This document shows, one piece after another, positions 35,941-44,300 of a stretch of DNA of 64,000 bases. The notes below the pieces were generated by a model, which was not told the origin of the DNA, ran no database searches, and worked only from the letters and a program-made list of their open reading frames with translations. The first letter of the stretch is position 1. Each line of letters starts with the position of its first letter. Source of the stretch: Unio delphinus (Eukaryota > Mollusca > Bivalvia > Unionida > Unionidae); the NCBI GenBank assembly GCA_029339505.1, contig JAQISU010000003.1:16447501-16511500 (forward strand). The letters are read 5' to 3'. The position numbers and the translations under genes were made by a program.

Positions 35941-36477
35941 TTATTGTAAAACTCTTTCTCTCTCTAAAAAGCGATTGCTGGTGTAGTCATTTACGACAAT
36001 ATGAGGTGGTTTTCCCCTTGGGTTACCCAAGGAGTTAGAAATAGCGTCAAGGACATTTAATACTTCACTGCCGCATATTGGTGGGTCATTGATTTGTTGT
36101 GTTGGTAGCGTAGAATACCAAGTCTTCATTGGAAGGGTTTTTATATACCGCATAAACTCTTTTGGTGGGGCTAATCCATATGAATCAAAATAGACAATCC
36201 CACGTGGATCAATAGCGTATGCAACCCAGTGAGTTCCAGGTCCGGTGCTGTTATCGAGATTAATAATACCTGTTTCAGTTTTGTTTGGTTGATGTGGTAA
36301 TTGATCTTTCATAAAAACACCTCTGAAATTTTTAATCACTAGTTTTTTAGCAGCATCCATTAAATCAAAATTGGACATTGGAACCATCGAAGATTTGGGA
36401 ACCATAGGTTCGGAAATTGAAGATTTCTGAATTAATAAACCGTTCCTGGTAGTCTTAGACCTTTTCCGCTGTACCAT
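35941..36477 (-). CDS. adenain-like maturation cysteine protease
   Basis: 178 residues. The catalytic set of the adenovirus-protease clan is visible: H83 in GTHWVAYAID, D98 in VYFDSYG, Q127/Q128 in TLPTQQIN, C135 in DPPICGSEV. The first 33 residues are basic and look like an extension. Internal ATGs at residues 25, 31 and 34 are alternative starts and would avoid most of the 46-base overlap with the upstream gene. In adenoviruses and Polintons this enzyme cleaves capsid and core precursors at Gly-rich sites during particle maturation. Candidate sites with GLG motifs occur in three neighbouring products. All catalytic positions are intact. Confidence 0.9.
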   Translation of the reverse strand: MVQRKRSKTTRNGLLIQKSSISEPMVPKSSMVPMSNFDLMDAAKKLVIKNFRGVFMKDQLPHQPNKTETGIINLDNSTGPGTHWVAYAIDPRGIVYFDSYGLAPPKEFMRYIKTLPMKTWYSTLPTQQINDPPICGSEVLNVLDAISNSLGNPRGKPPHIVVNDYTSNRFLERERVLQ

Positions 36478-36911
36478 GAATACGGGGTTCCTGGTAGTCT
36501 TAGACCCAATCCTTGAACGGATCGTCTCTTTTTTTTATATCCTTGTCCAGCTGCCTTCTTAAGTGCCATTCCTGCTGCAGTACCAACGGCTCCTAACGCT
36601 GCTGCTTTAGCCACCGCTGGGGCTGCTGCTGCAATCAATGCTGGTATTGCAGCTAACAATGGAAATATACCGCCTGTTTTCATCATATTTTTTATAGCAG
36701 CCGCAGAGAGAGTAATCTGAACTCCCTTTTTATCCCTGAAAGCATCATTGAAATGTTTCACCTGACGAGTTGTCAGCGATAATTTATTTTCACCACCAGT
36801 CATTTGATTAGGTTTCAACGTGATTGTGGTTCCGCATTTTTTAGCCGATTCTGATTGCAATTTTTTGATTTGACCAGGAGTTAACGCAACACTAATAACA
36901 CTATATGACAT
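36432..36911 (-). CDS. pVI-like / minor virion protein
   Basis: 159 residues. The N-terminal half is a short repeat of the kind LTPGQIKKLQ ... TITLKPNQM ... LTTRQVKHFN, seen in hypothetical proteins of invertebrate Polinton-like elements. Residues 85-120 are Ala-rich and hydrophobic (PLLAAIPALIAAAAPAVAKA), then a basic KKKRR, and the C-terminus has LRLPGTPY and LRLPGTVY repeats. An amphipathic or hydrophobic helix plus basic tail fits a membrane-active inner capsid protein similar in layout to adenovirus pVI. This function is inference. The 3' end overlaps the protease gene by 46 bases. CATTGAATTAGA lies in the spacer before the ATG. Confidence 0.7.
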   Translation of the reverse strand: MSYSVISVALTPGQIKKLQSESAKKCGTTITLKPNQMTGGENKLSLTTRQVKHFNDAFRDKKGVQITLSAAAIKNMMKTGGIFPLLAAIPALIAAAAPAVAKAAALGAVGTAAGMALKKAAGQGYKKKRRSVQGLGLRLPGTPYSWYSGKGLRLPGTVY

Positions 36912-36950
36912 TATACATAATAGATTGATTCTAATTCAATGAAAAATCGT

Positions 36951-38369
36951 TCAAAGATTTTCTACTGGGGCATCTACCACTCTCATTCTTCCACCAACAC
37001 CTTCAAGTAGCATTGATTTATCACTGAGAATGACAGCAACCGCTCTATAATTAGCAATAGCACCATGAGTCACATTAGCTCTAAAGTGTATATCAACAAC
37101 TGACTGTCTTGTCAAATCGAGATGTTCCAGTGAGAAGTAGTAGATCGGATACAGATTCTTAAAATCAAATTGTGATATTTGCAAACCAGTATCGACATTT
37201 TGATCGCGTGCCATAAATGACAACAGACGATGATAAACTCGTGCAATATGATTTTCTGTGTAATTAAGTTGTATATCCTCAGATGGTTCCTGCTGGCCGT
37301 TTATTCTCAGTGAGACGTCTTTCACACCTAATTGATCAAATATCATATGACTGAAGATTTGATTGCCAACTCGTGCGTTATCTTGGAACGCAATAAATAT
37401 ATGACGTGGCGCAGAAACGCCTTGTTTTGATGCTAGGTTCCAAGTGAATAACCCGTTGATATTTGATTGTTTCACATCTGTACTCACGGTTAGCCAACTC
37501 AACAACGACTTTCCTCCTTGGTCCATAAATGATAGTAGTCGTTGTTCTGCGGTGATTGCTGGAGTCAACACTGGCATCCACAATGATATTTTTGTTAAAT
37601 TGACTTTACCGGCATCATCATTTATATGTGCTGCAGCTGGGTTTGCTGGAATCCTCCAAATTGCGTCGTTATCATCACTCTTTCGTACAAGCGATACTGT
37701 ATGCTTCGCCCCGTAGATAACTTTTCTGACGTTTCTACAGAATCCAAATATGTGATGCAGTGGAATCGCGCATGAAAATGATTTACGATCTCCTTGCAAC
37801 ATTGCGTTTCGTGTTGCAGCTCCTAGATTGAAATTAACATCGTTGTTTATAATCATATCTTCGGCATCAATATTAGCGGTGCCAGCATTATTCTTTGGTC
37901 GTCTTACAACAAATGGATTTCCACCAGCGGTATTCTTACCATCTTTTGCAAACATCATAGAGGGTCCTGCTGATCTTGTATAATCATCAGAATATCTCGC
38001 TAACCCTATGATTGTTGTAGCCACATCAACATCACGATCTATGGACTCAATTTCTTTTCCATCAATGAGATATCTAGCACTCTCAAATAGCGCCATAATA
38101 CCATTATTGACAAAACCGACTTGAGTACCAACTGGATACGGTGCTGGTACAGTACGAGTATCAGCAGCTGTTACAATTTCTCCTTCTACTTCAATAAATG
38201 CTTCACAGGGCAAAAAGTATTTACTGGTATCATGGACTTGAAGATCAATTCTTGCTCGACTATTTGAGTCTATGGCATGATAGGCGTAATATTGATAATC
38301 GCGTACAGAATCATCCTTGCCAACTGGGGCGTCTATATCAAACGCTGGATCAGATGATTTTTTGAACAT
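36951..38369 (-). CDS. major capsid protein, double jelly-roll type
   Basis: 472 residues, the largest structural gene and centrally placed in the leftward block, as expected for Polinton MCP. The sequence is beta-rich with aromatic and Pro loops, no signal peptide and no long hydrophobic run. Stretches such as RYLIDGKEIESIDRDVDVAT, FSCAIPLHHIFGFCRNVRKV and YYFSLEHLDLTRQSVVDIHF are of the kind conserved in Polinton/adintovirus hexon-like proteins. It would form the pseudo-hexameric trimers of an icosahedral shell. There is no break in the frame. The spacer before its ATG (38370-38423) is AT-rich. Assignment is from length, position and these patterns, without a structural comparison. Confidence 0.8.
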   Translation of the reverse strand: MFKKSSDPAFDIDAPVGKDDSVRDYQYYAYHAIDSNSRARIDLQVHDTSKYFLPCEAFIEVEGEIVTAADTRTVPAPYPVGTQVGFVNNGIMALFESARYLIDGKEIESIDRDVDVATTIIGLARYSDDYTRSAGPSMMFAKDGKNTAGGNPFVVRRPKNNAGTANIDAEDMIINNDVNFNLGAATRNAMLQGDRKSFSCAIPLHHIFGFCRNVRKVIYGAKHTVSLVRKSDDNDAIWRIPANPAAAHINDDAGKVNLTKISLWMPVLTPAITAEQRLLSFMDQGGKSLLSWLTVSTDVKQSNINGLFTWNLASKQGVSAPRHIFIAFQDNARVGNQIFSHMIFDQLGVKDVSLRINGQQEPSEDIQLNYTENHIARVYHRLLSFMARDQNVDTGLQISQFDFKNLYPIYYFSLEHLDLTRQSVVDIHFRANVTHGAIANYRAVAVILSDKSMLLEGVGGRMRVVDAPVENL

Positions 38370-38423
38370 TTTATTCTATTTATCAGAGTCTAAATAGTGA
38401 ATTCGTAAACGATTTTTCCATTT

Positions 38424-38855
38424 TCATCGACGTAGTTTTTTAAGGCCACTTCCTGCTATCATGTTTGCAATATTGCTTTGGTCTCCTTGATTTACCATCG
38501 ACGCTAGTTTTTCATCTACTGCGTTATTTATAATTTTACTAACACTTGCAGGCATTTCTTCTGTAGACGGTAACGGTTTCTTTTTTCGCCCCACTAATGA
38601 TGTTATTTTATCCTTCACAGTTGAAAACGCTTTCCCGGCAAGATTTCCAACAGTACTGATACCCTTATCACGAATAACATCAATGGCTTTCATTGATAAC
38701 TGTTTAGCTAACGGCATCACTTTGGGGGCCATTCTTGAAAAGAATCCTAAAATGGTATTGCCGAGGCCATCTCCGTAGTATGCTCTATAAACTGGAAACC
38801 GTGAATTAACTACATAGACGGGGGTTGGTTTATCATGATTGTAATGGATGATCAT
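38424..38855 (-). CDS. pX-like core protein with candidate protease site
   Basis: 143 residues. After a 25-residue leader comes YYGDGLGNTILGFF (26-39), a Gly-rich motif resembling adenain cleavage sites, followed by amphipathic helices (MKAIDVIRDKGISTVGNLAG) and a basic KKKPL stretch. The C-terminus is NMIAGSGLKKLRR. Helical and basic character suggests an inner-capsid or DNA-associated protein released by cleavage, as in other Polintons. This role is inferred. The spacer before the ATG carries AATTGAAAACACTATTGT, shared in part with the spacer at 34973-35001. Confidence 0.7.
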   Translation of the reverse strand: MIIHYNHDKPTPVYVVNSRFPVYRAYYGDGLGNTILGFFSRMAPKVMPLAKQLSMKAIDVIRDKGISTVGNLAGKAFSTVKDKITSLVGRKKKPLPSTEEMPASVSKIINNAVDEKLASMVNQGDQSNIANMIAGSGLKKLRR

Positions 38856-38888
38856 TATTATAAAAACAATAGTGTTTTCAATTGTTAT

Positions 38889-39992
38889 TTAATCACTATG
38901 ATACCCATTTGCTAACTCGTCAATGAAATCTCGATAGGTTTTGATATCCATGATACCGCCGGCAAATAACCGTCTACAGATATCAGCTGCTTCATTAATT
39001 ATTTCCGGTGAATTATTTCCAGCTCGTTTTCCTCCGATGAGAACATCTAATCGTGATATATCATTGATAACGCTATCAGGACAAATGTTTCCAATCCTTG
39101 GATTTCCTAATCCACTTCCGCTATAACCAGCTGCTTCATCTAGTTTTTCTAAATCCGTAGTTTGTAAATAATCATCATCATCATCATCATCAGGTGGTAG
39201 TTGTTGTTTTTTTTGTCTCCGTGTTGGTGTTTGACGTCGTTCTTCTAAATCATCATCATCATCAGGTGGTAGTTGTTGTTTTTTTTGTCTTCTTGTTTGT
39301 CTCCGTGTTGGTGTTTGACGTTTTAGTTCTTGCCGTTCTTCTATTTCTCGTTGTCGCTCTTCTATTTGTTCTCTTTTATAATTACTAATCCCCCTTTGAA
39401 ATTCCTTGTATCCTATCTCATCCTTATTCAAACGACCAATCCCTTTATTTAGTTTATACAAATTATCAAACCAATCATTACTTGATATTCTATCATTTTT
39501 ATACTCGTCCTTTAAAAAATCTTTTTTTGAATTATAACTTTGAGCAGCAAAATTACCAAAGGCTTGATAATCCTTTGATTTCAATAAACTAGGTTTTTTT
39601 ATTACTATTTTAGCATGATCAGTAAATTTATTCAACAGAGAAACAGTCGTTTTTTTCGGATCAGTTTGTTCAGTTTGTTCAGTTTTCGCTGCTAGTTTTT
39701 CAAGTACAGAAATAAGACCCTCTTCCTTTCTCTTACCGTCAGGATCATCTCCCAGTATAGCACGCTCTACCCCGTACGTTGCTGTGGTTACTGGTTTAAA
39801 CAATTCTTCAGACCCCAGAGCAAAATCAGTTTGTAAACTCTGTCGTTGTTGCAGTTTATTCCGTACAGAGTCACGAATTGGTATAAATTTCTTAATTGCA
39901 TCTAATCGCTCACGAGCCAGTCGGGTTGTTAATGCTTCATTGACCATTATTTGAAATCGCAAACTATTTTTCAATTGCAAAACACTTGACAT
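38889..39992 (-). CDS. charged structural protein with RRQKKQQ/poly-Asp repeats
   Basis: 367 residues. Residues 1-210 are helical and charged. At about 215-275 repeated QTPTRRQ(TRRQ)KKQQLPPDDDDD blocks alternate strong positive and negative charge. YSGSGLGNPRIGN then follows (near residue 290), resembling the GDGLGN motif in the neighbouring gene and hence a candidate protease site. The C-terminal 70 residues (DISRLDVLIGGKRAGNNSPE and onward) look folded and recur, as far as I can recall, in other Polinton-like elements. Its function is unknown. The start codon lies inside the first copy of the tandem repeat described at 39988-40260. Confidence 0.65.
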   Translation of the reverse strand: MSSVLQLKNSLRFQIMVNEALTTRLARERLDAIKKFIPIRDSVRNKLQQRQSLQTDFALGSEELFKPVTTATYGVERAILGDDPDGKRKEEGLISVLEKLAAKTEQTEQTDPKKTTVSLLNKFTDHAKIVIKKPSLLKSKDYQAFGNFAAQSYNSKKDFLKDEYKNDRISSNDWFDNLYKLNKGIGRLNKDEIGYKEFQRGISNYKREQIEERQREIEERQELKRQTPTRRQTRRQKKQQLPPDDDDDLEERRQTPTRRQKKQQLPPDDDDDDDYLQTTDLEKLDEAAGYSGSGLGNPRIGNICPDSVINDISRLDVLIGGKRAGNNSPEIINEAADICRRLFAGGIMDIKTYRDFIDELANGYHSD

Positions 39993-40260
39993 GTCAGATG
40001 ATTTTTTAACACAGTCATGGAAGTGTTATTTCATCGTGATACACCTTCTATCAATGATGAGGAAAGTGTGGAATTCTCTAATAAAATAATTAATACCACA
40101 GTTTCCTCACTTTTGTTACATGTCGGATGATTTTTAATACCACCATGGAAGTGTTATTTGATTGTTTTGACAGCTCTATCATTGATGTTGAAAGTATCAA
40201 AATTGTATATAAATAAAATAATACTGATAGTTTCAACATTCTAGTTTTGACCAATCTGAC
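39988..40260 (-). repeat. tandem 129-bp repeats each with a covarying hairpin
   Basis: Two diverged units, CATGTCAGATGATTTTT... (from about 39990) and CATGTCGGATGATTTTT... (from about 40119), share CATGGAAGTGTTATTT in the middle. Each ends in an inverted repeat: arms 40058-40071/40096-40109 and 40186-40199/40225-40238. Each hairpin has 13 of 14 pairs with a G-G mismatch at the same place and a 24-25-base AT-rich loop. The arms differ between units at five positions, all matched on the other arm. This interval lies upstream of the structural genes on the minus strand and includes the first start codon. It could be a promoter/operator, an RNA element or an origin. The 64-residue frame across it (40090-40284) is not accepted. 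Confidence 0.8.
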
Positions 40261-40368
40261 ACATCGTCCATCGATTTTTGACATCCCTCTGAGGGTCGGC
40301 TAAAAAAAATGATAAATAATCGGGCAATCAAAAAATGATAAGAGTCGGGGCAATCAATGGTCGGGCAA

Positions 40369-40770
40369 TCAAAATTGTTCATTTTCTTGAATTAATGCTC
40401 GTAGGTTTCTAATTTTAGAGTTGACTTCTTTTTTCAATTCGTATTCGTACCCCAATTCTTTTCGTATTCCCTCTACGATAGCATACAACGGGACGAACAC
40501 ACTGATGTCACTGGAAAATGAAAGAGAGTCTTTAATAGAATTCTGAATTTTTTTGATGAGTGCATATTTCTTGGGTAGCATATACTTGTTAGTGCTAACT
40601 CCGTATTCAATATCCTGAAAATCAGACACAATTTGGTCAGGATTTAATCCATCTGATAGTTTGATATCCTGATTTTTCAATTTTGCTATTTCAACTATGA
40701 TGCTATTCATGTTTTCAGAATTCATTATTCTATAAGAATGACATATCTCTAATTGGAAATTATGACGCAT
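40369..40770 (-). CDS. small acidic/helical protein, unknown
   Basis: 133 residues from ATG 40770, or 118 from ATG 40725 (MNSENMNSIIVEIAKL). The first ATG overlaps the stop of the upstream homing endonuclease gene by one base (TAATG), which suggests coupled translation. The protein is helical, rich in Lys, Glu and Ile, with no cysteine pair, membrane helix or recognised motif. It lies between the nuclease gene and the hairpin region. A replication or regulatory accessory role is possible but nothing in the sequence shows one. Confidence 0.5.
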   Translation of the reverse strand: MRHNFQLEICHSYRIMNSENMNSIIVEIAKLKNQDIKLSDGLNPDQIVSDFQDIEYGVSTNKYMLPKKYALIKKIQNSIKDSLSFSSDISVFVPLYAIVEGIRKELGYEYELKKEVNSKIRNLRALIQENEQF

Positions 40771-41261
40771 TAGACATAACTAAATTGAACTTTTTGTCCC
40801 GTCTTTTTTGAAATAGCCGTTTTGGTTATCCCCTCTGCAACGAATCGTACTGAAGTTCTACAAATATTGAAATACTTGCCGGCTTCATATAATGATTGAA
40901 ATATTTTCTCTTCGTTAGTTGTTGTATTCAAAGATTTCACTGGTCTCGCTTTATTTGAACAAGTGCCATTCCTTCCTCGTTTGATATTCTCACCTTGTGT
41001 GATAGCTTGCAGATTGGATAAAGAATTGTTCCTTGGATTAGAATCAATGTGATCAATAATAAAACCATCTTTGATCAATCCATTAAAACATTCAAATACG
41101 AAACGATGATTGCGAAATGTCTTCCTTCCAACATTAAACACCAAATACCCCATACCATTATCCCACCCAATTGGGTTCTTCAGTCTACAGTTTCTGACAG
41201 TACCATCACTAGATGCTTCGTAATTTTTAATCACTGGGTGTAGTCTGAATTCTTGGGTCAT
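40770..41261 (-). CDS. HNH homing endonuclease (NUMOD4-HNH-NUMOD1)
   Basis: 163 residues with three modules in the order seen in phage and intron HNH nucleases. Residues 6-30 are NUMOD4-like (HPVIKNYEASSDGTVRN). Residues 50-95 are an HNH core with the DHIDSNPRNNSLSNLQ motif (D70, H71, D73, N78/N79). Residues 105-145 are a NUMOD1-like helix-turn-helix (SLYEAGKYFNICRTSVRF). Such enzymes cut specific DNA sites and spread themselves by repair copying. Here it is a free-standing gene, 96 bases from and divergent to the polymerase gene. An origin by transfer from a phage or large DNA virus is plausible but not shown. Catalytic residues are intact. Confidence 0.88.
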   Translation of the reverse strand: MTQEFRLHPVIKNYEASSDGTVRNCRLKNPIGWDNGMGYLVFNVGRKTFRNHRFVFECFNGLIKDGFIIDHIDSNPRNNSLSNLQAITQGENIKRGRNGTCSNKARPVKSLNTTTNEEKIFQSLYEAGKYFNICRTSVRFVAEGITKTAISKKTGQKVQFSYV

Positions 41262-41357
41262 TATATACTACACTATTGTCTAATTCAATGACTGACCCAT
41301 TTTGCAGTGATTGATTATACATAAATCTTTCATTTAGACACCTGTTTTATATATAGC
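41262..41357. promoter_or_regulatory. divergent intergenic region, candidate bidirectional promoter
   Basis: These 96 bases separate the nuclease gene (leftward) from the polymerase gene (rightward). TATATAATG sits at the left gene start and TTTTATATATAGCATG at the right one. CATTGAATTAGA, read leftward, also occurs before the pVI-like gene at 36911. No other space is available for the promoters of both genes. Confidence 0.5.
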
Positions 41358-44300
41358 ATGAAAGAGTTCAAGAGATTGACTTCGAAAAATGCTAAATTCA
41401 ATGCTGATAGAGAGTTCAAGAGATTATTGAAAATCAATCCTAGATTTAATCTCGATAGACCCAAAAAACGTGTAGTAAACAGAAACAAACGTCAAAGAGA
41501 CGGAAACATGAAAGAGTTTAAGAGATTATTAAAAATCAATCCTAGATTTAATCTCGATAGACCCAAAAAACGTCCAATAGACGGAAACAAACGTAACAAA
41601 CGTCCAAGAGACGGAAACATGAAAGAGTTTAAGAGATTATTGAAAATCAATCCTAAATTTAATATCGATAGACCCAAAAAGCGTAACAAACGCACAATAG
41701 ACGGAAACATGAAAGAGTTTAAGAGATTATTAAAAATCAATCCTAGATTTAATCGCGATAGACCCAAAAAACGTAACAAACGTCCAAGAGACGGAAACAT
41801 GAGATCATCATGGAAGGATGCTCAATTCAATCTTGATATAGTTTCTAATACACCCAAGAATAAAATTCTTGATAAACCCATCAGAGACTGTTTTAATGAA
41901 TTCAAGCGTGATGGAGCATCTTATTGTTGGTCAACATTTCGAATTGATGGTGTTGTTGACGCTACCATGAATGATGAAAAGGCAGCAGTGATCATTTCAC
42001 GTATTGGGGAAAAAAGTCATTTTTTCCGAATCAAATTCGTTATCCGTGAAGATGGCAAATGGATTATTAAGGATAAATTTGAACCCATTCTCAAGGGCAA
42101 AAAAACTGTCACCGTGAATCAGGATTCCAAACCGGGAATTTTGACTGGAATTGATAAACCCTATTACGAAAGATCTTATCCTGTCACAGCAGTTGTTTAC
42201 GGGATCTATCCGCTCAATGAAAAACCTGATATTTCAAAACTAGCACCCATGAAATATTCGACAGGGCTAAATTGTGTAGCAGAACGAATAATAGAACACT
42301 TCACAAATGCATCCCGGGGAAATAAACTCACTGATCTAAGACGAAAAAAAATAACCGAGTGGGAGTTCACGGTAAAAGAGCATGGAGCAACAATTCAGGA
42401 TATAACTAAATTAGAAAAATCATTAAGATTTCCAATATCGGTAAGAACAATCACCGGAGAAGTATTATACGAATCGAAATATAAATCACAGGGGGCTCCC
42501 ATTGAAATTATTGATCATAACGCGCACGCGTGGTCATCTGCAGTAACAATATTTCCACGGGATAGAACCGTAAAATATCTATCCCAAACCGAAGAGTTTT
42601 TTTCAGAGCAGAAATTATTTGATGCTATTTACCATTTGAGTAAAAACGATCCTGTGTCAGCGTGGCTATTTCATAGTAATTCAGACGAGGAATGCAGATT
42701 TGATCAGTTTGTAAGGCCCAACGGAGAATTATACCGTACTGAAGAACTGCAGAATCAAATGAAACAACTAGCTAGTGAGTTTTCTGAGGACGGAGAAGAA
42801 GACGATCAATTATTAGCAAACTGTTTTACAGTACCATCCATTGCAGCACATTTTGCTAGAAAGAAAAACGCGTGGAAACCAACACGAAGTGAGTTTTTAT
42901 CAGATGTCAAATTATCCTGTCTTGAATACAGCCACGGCGGATTATGGAACACAAAATACACCGCTGATACCGTTATTTCCGTTGATATGATTGCGTGTTA
43001 TCCAGGAAGTTTTCTTGGGTATGGAGAATGCGAGAAATATTTCAAACGATTTGGACACCCTACACACGAAATGACCCGTGTTGCTATTAATGGACCACTT
43101 CCTGATTTTGATTTAACCGGATTCGCTTGTGTGGTATCATTTGAAATGGCTGAAGGACTTCATCCGTGTAGTTATCTTTGGATTGGTAAACACATGTCTG
43201 AAAAACACTGGATGCCAATAGTGTTATTACGGTATATGCTTGATTGTAAGATGTTAAAATCATTAATTGTCAGTGAAGCAATTATATCCTATCGAGCACA
43301 GAAATCAGTCTGGTTACCACAACCTGATCTAGAAAAAATAATTAGCGAAGAGCGAAAACTGTTTCCTGATTTTAATGAACAACAAATCATGGATTGGTCC
43401 AGACAGTTATTTGAAATCAGAAACAATGAAGCAAAAAATCTTGGACGAAGAATAATCGGTAAATTTACCCAAGGTGGCAAAGATGATAATACGAAATATT
43501 CTTCACGATTGATTATAGACAACGCTGAATACGATTTTGTAATGGCGGATTTAACGAATAAGGGCCTATATGTCAATCGTAAGGACGCATTTATGTCCGA
43601 TGGAACCAAATTGGGTACAATTGTTACCTACAATGATGGATACCATCCGCAGTACACACATTTGAGAGCTTCTATGCTCGGTTATGCTTCTATTAATTTA
43701 TTTTCAATGATCAATAGATTTCCTACCACCGCAGTTAGAGTTGCTACTGACTCATTTTACATAAATAGCAAAATGGCTGATTTTAAGGCTACTGGCAACG
43801 AGAAATGGGGATCATGGAGAATTAAGAAAGAAATGATTCATGATTATATTCAATCAGTAGATGTTACCATTGAAAATAATTACTTAGAAAGTAATCAGTG
43901 TTCAGAATTTTCTAGTGCACCACCGATTTCTGATCCAATATGCCTGTATAAAACAGTTTATTTAAACGGCTGTGGTGGGTCAGGAAAAACAACCCGGGCA
44001 ATTGAGTTATTTCGTCGTGGAAACGCTAGCGTTTCTAACATGATTGTGCTAACACCGACTCATAGACTCGCCAGAGAAATGATACAGAGAGGGGTAAATG
44101 CTTGCACTTATCACAGCTTTTTCCGATGGAAGGGAGATAAATGGACTCCTGAGCGCATGGGAGAGAAATTTATTCCTGAAATTATCATTTGGGATGAAAT
44201 AGACACAGTGTCCGAAGATGTCTTAAAAATATTTCTTGAGTGGTTGTTATTGAAGAATACAAAAGTCGTCATGTGCGGTGATCACGGCCAACCACCACCA

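Noticed and set aside
40090..40284. 64-codon minus-strand frame
   Set aside because: It lies across the tandem hairpin repeat, shows no conserved composition, and its ATG is in a diverged copy of the unit.
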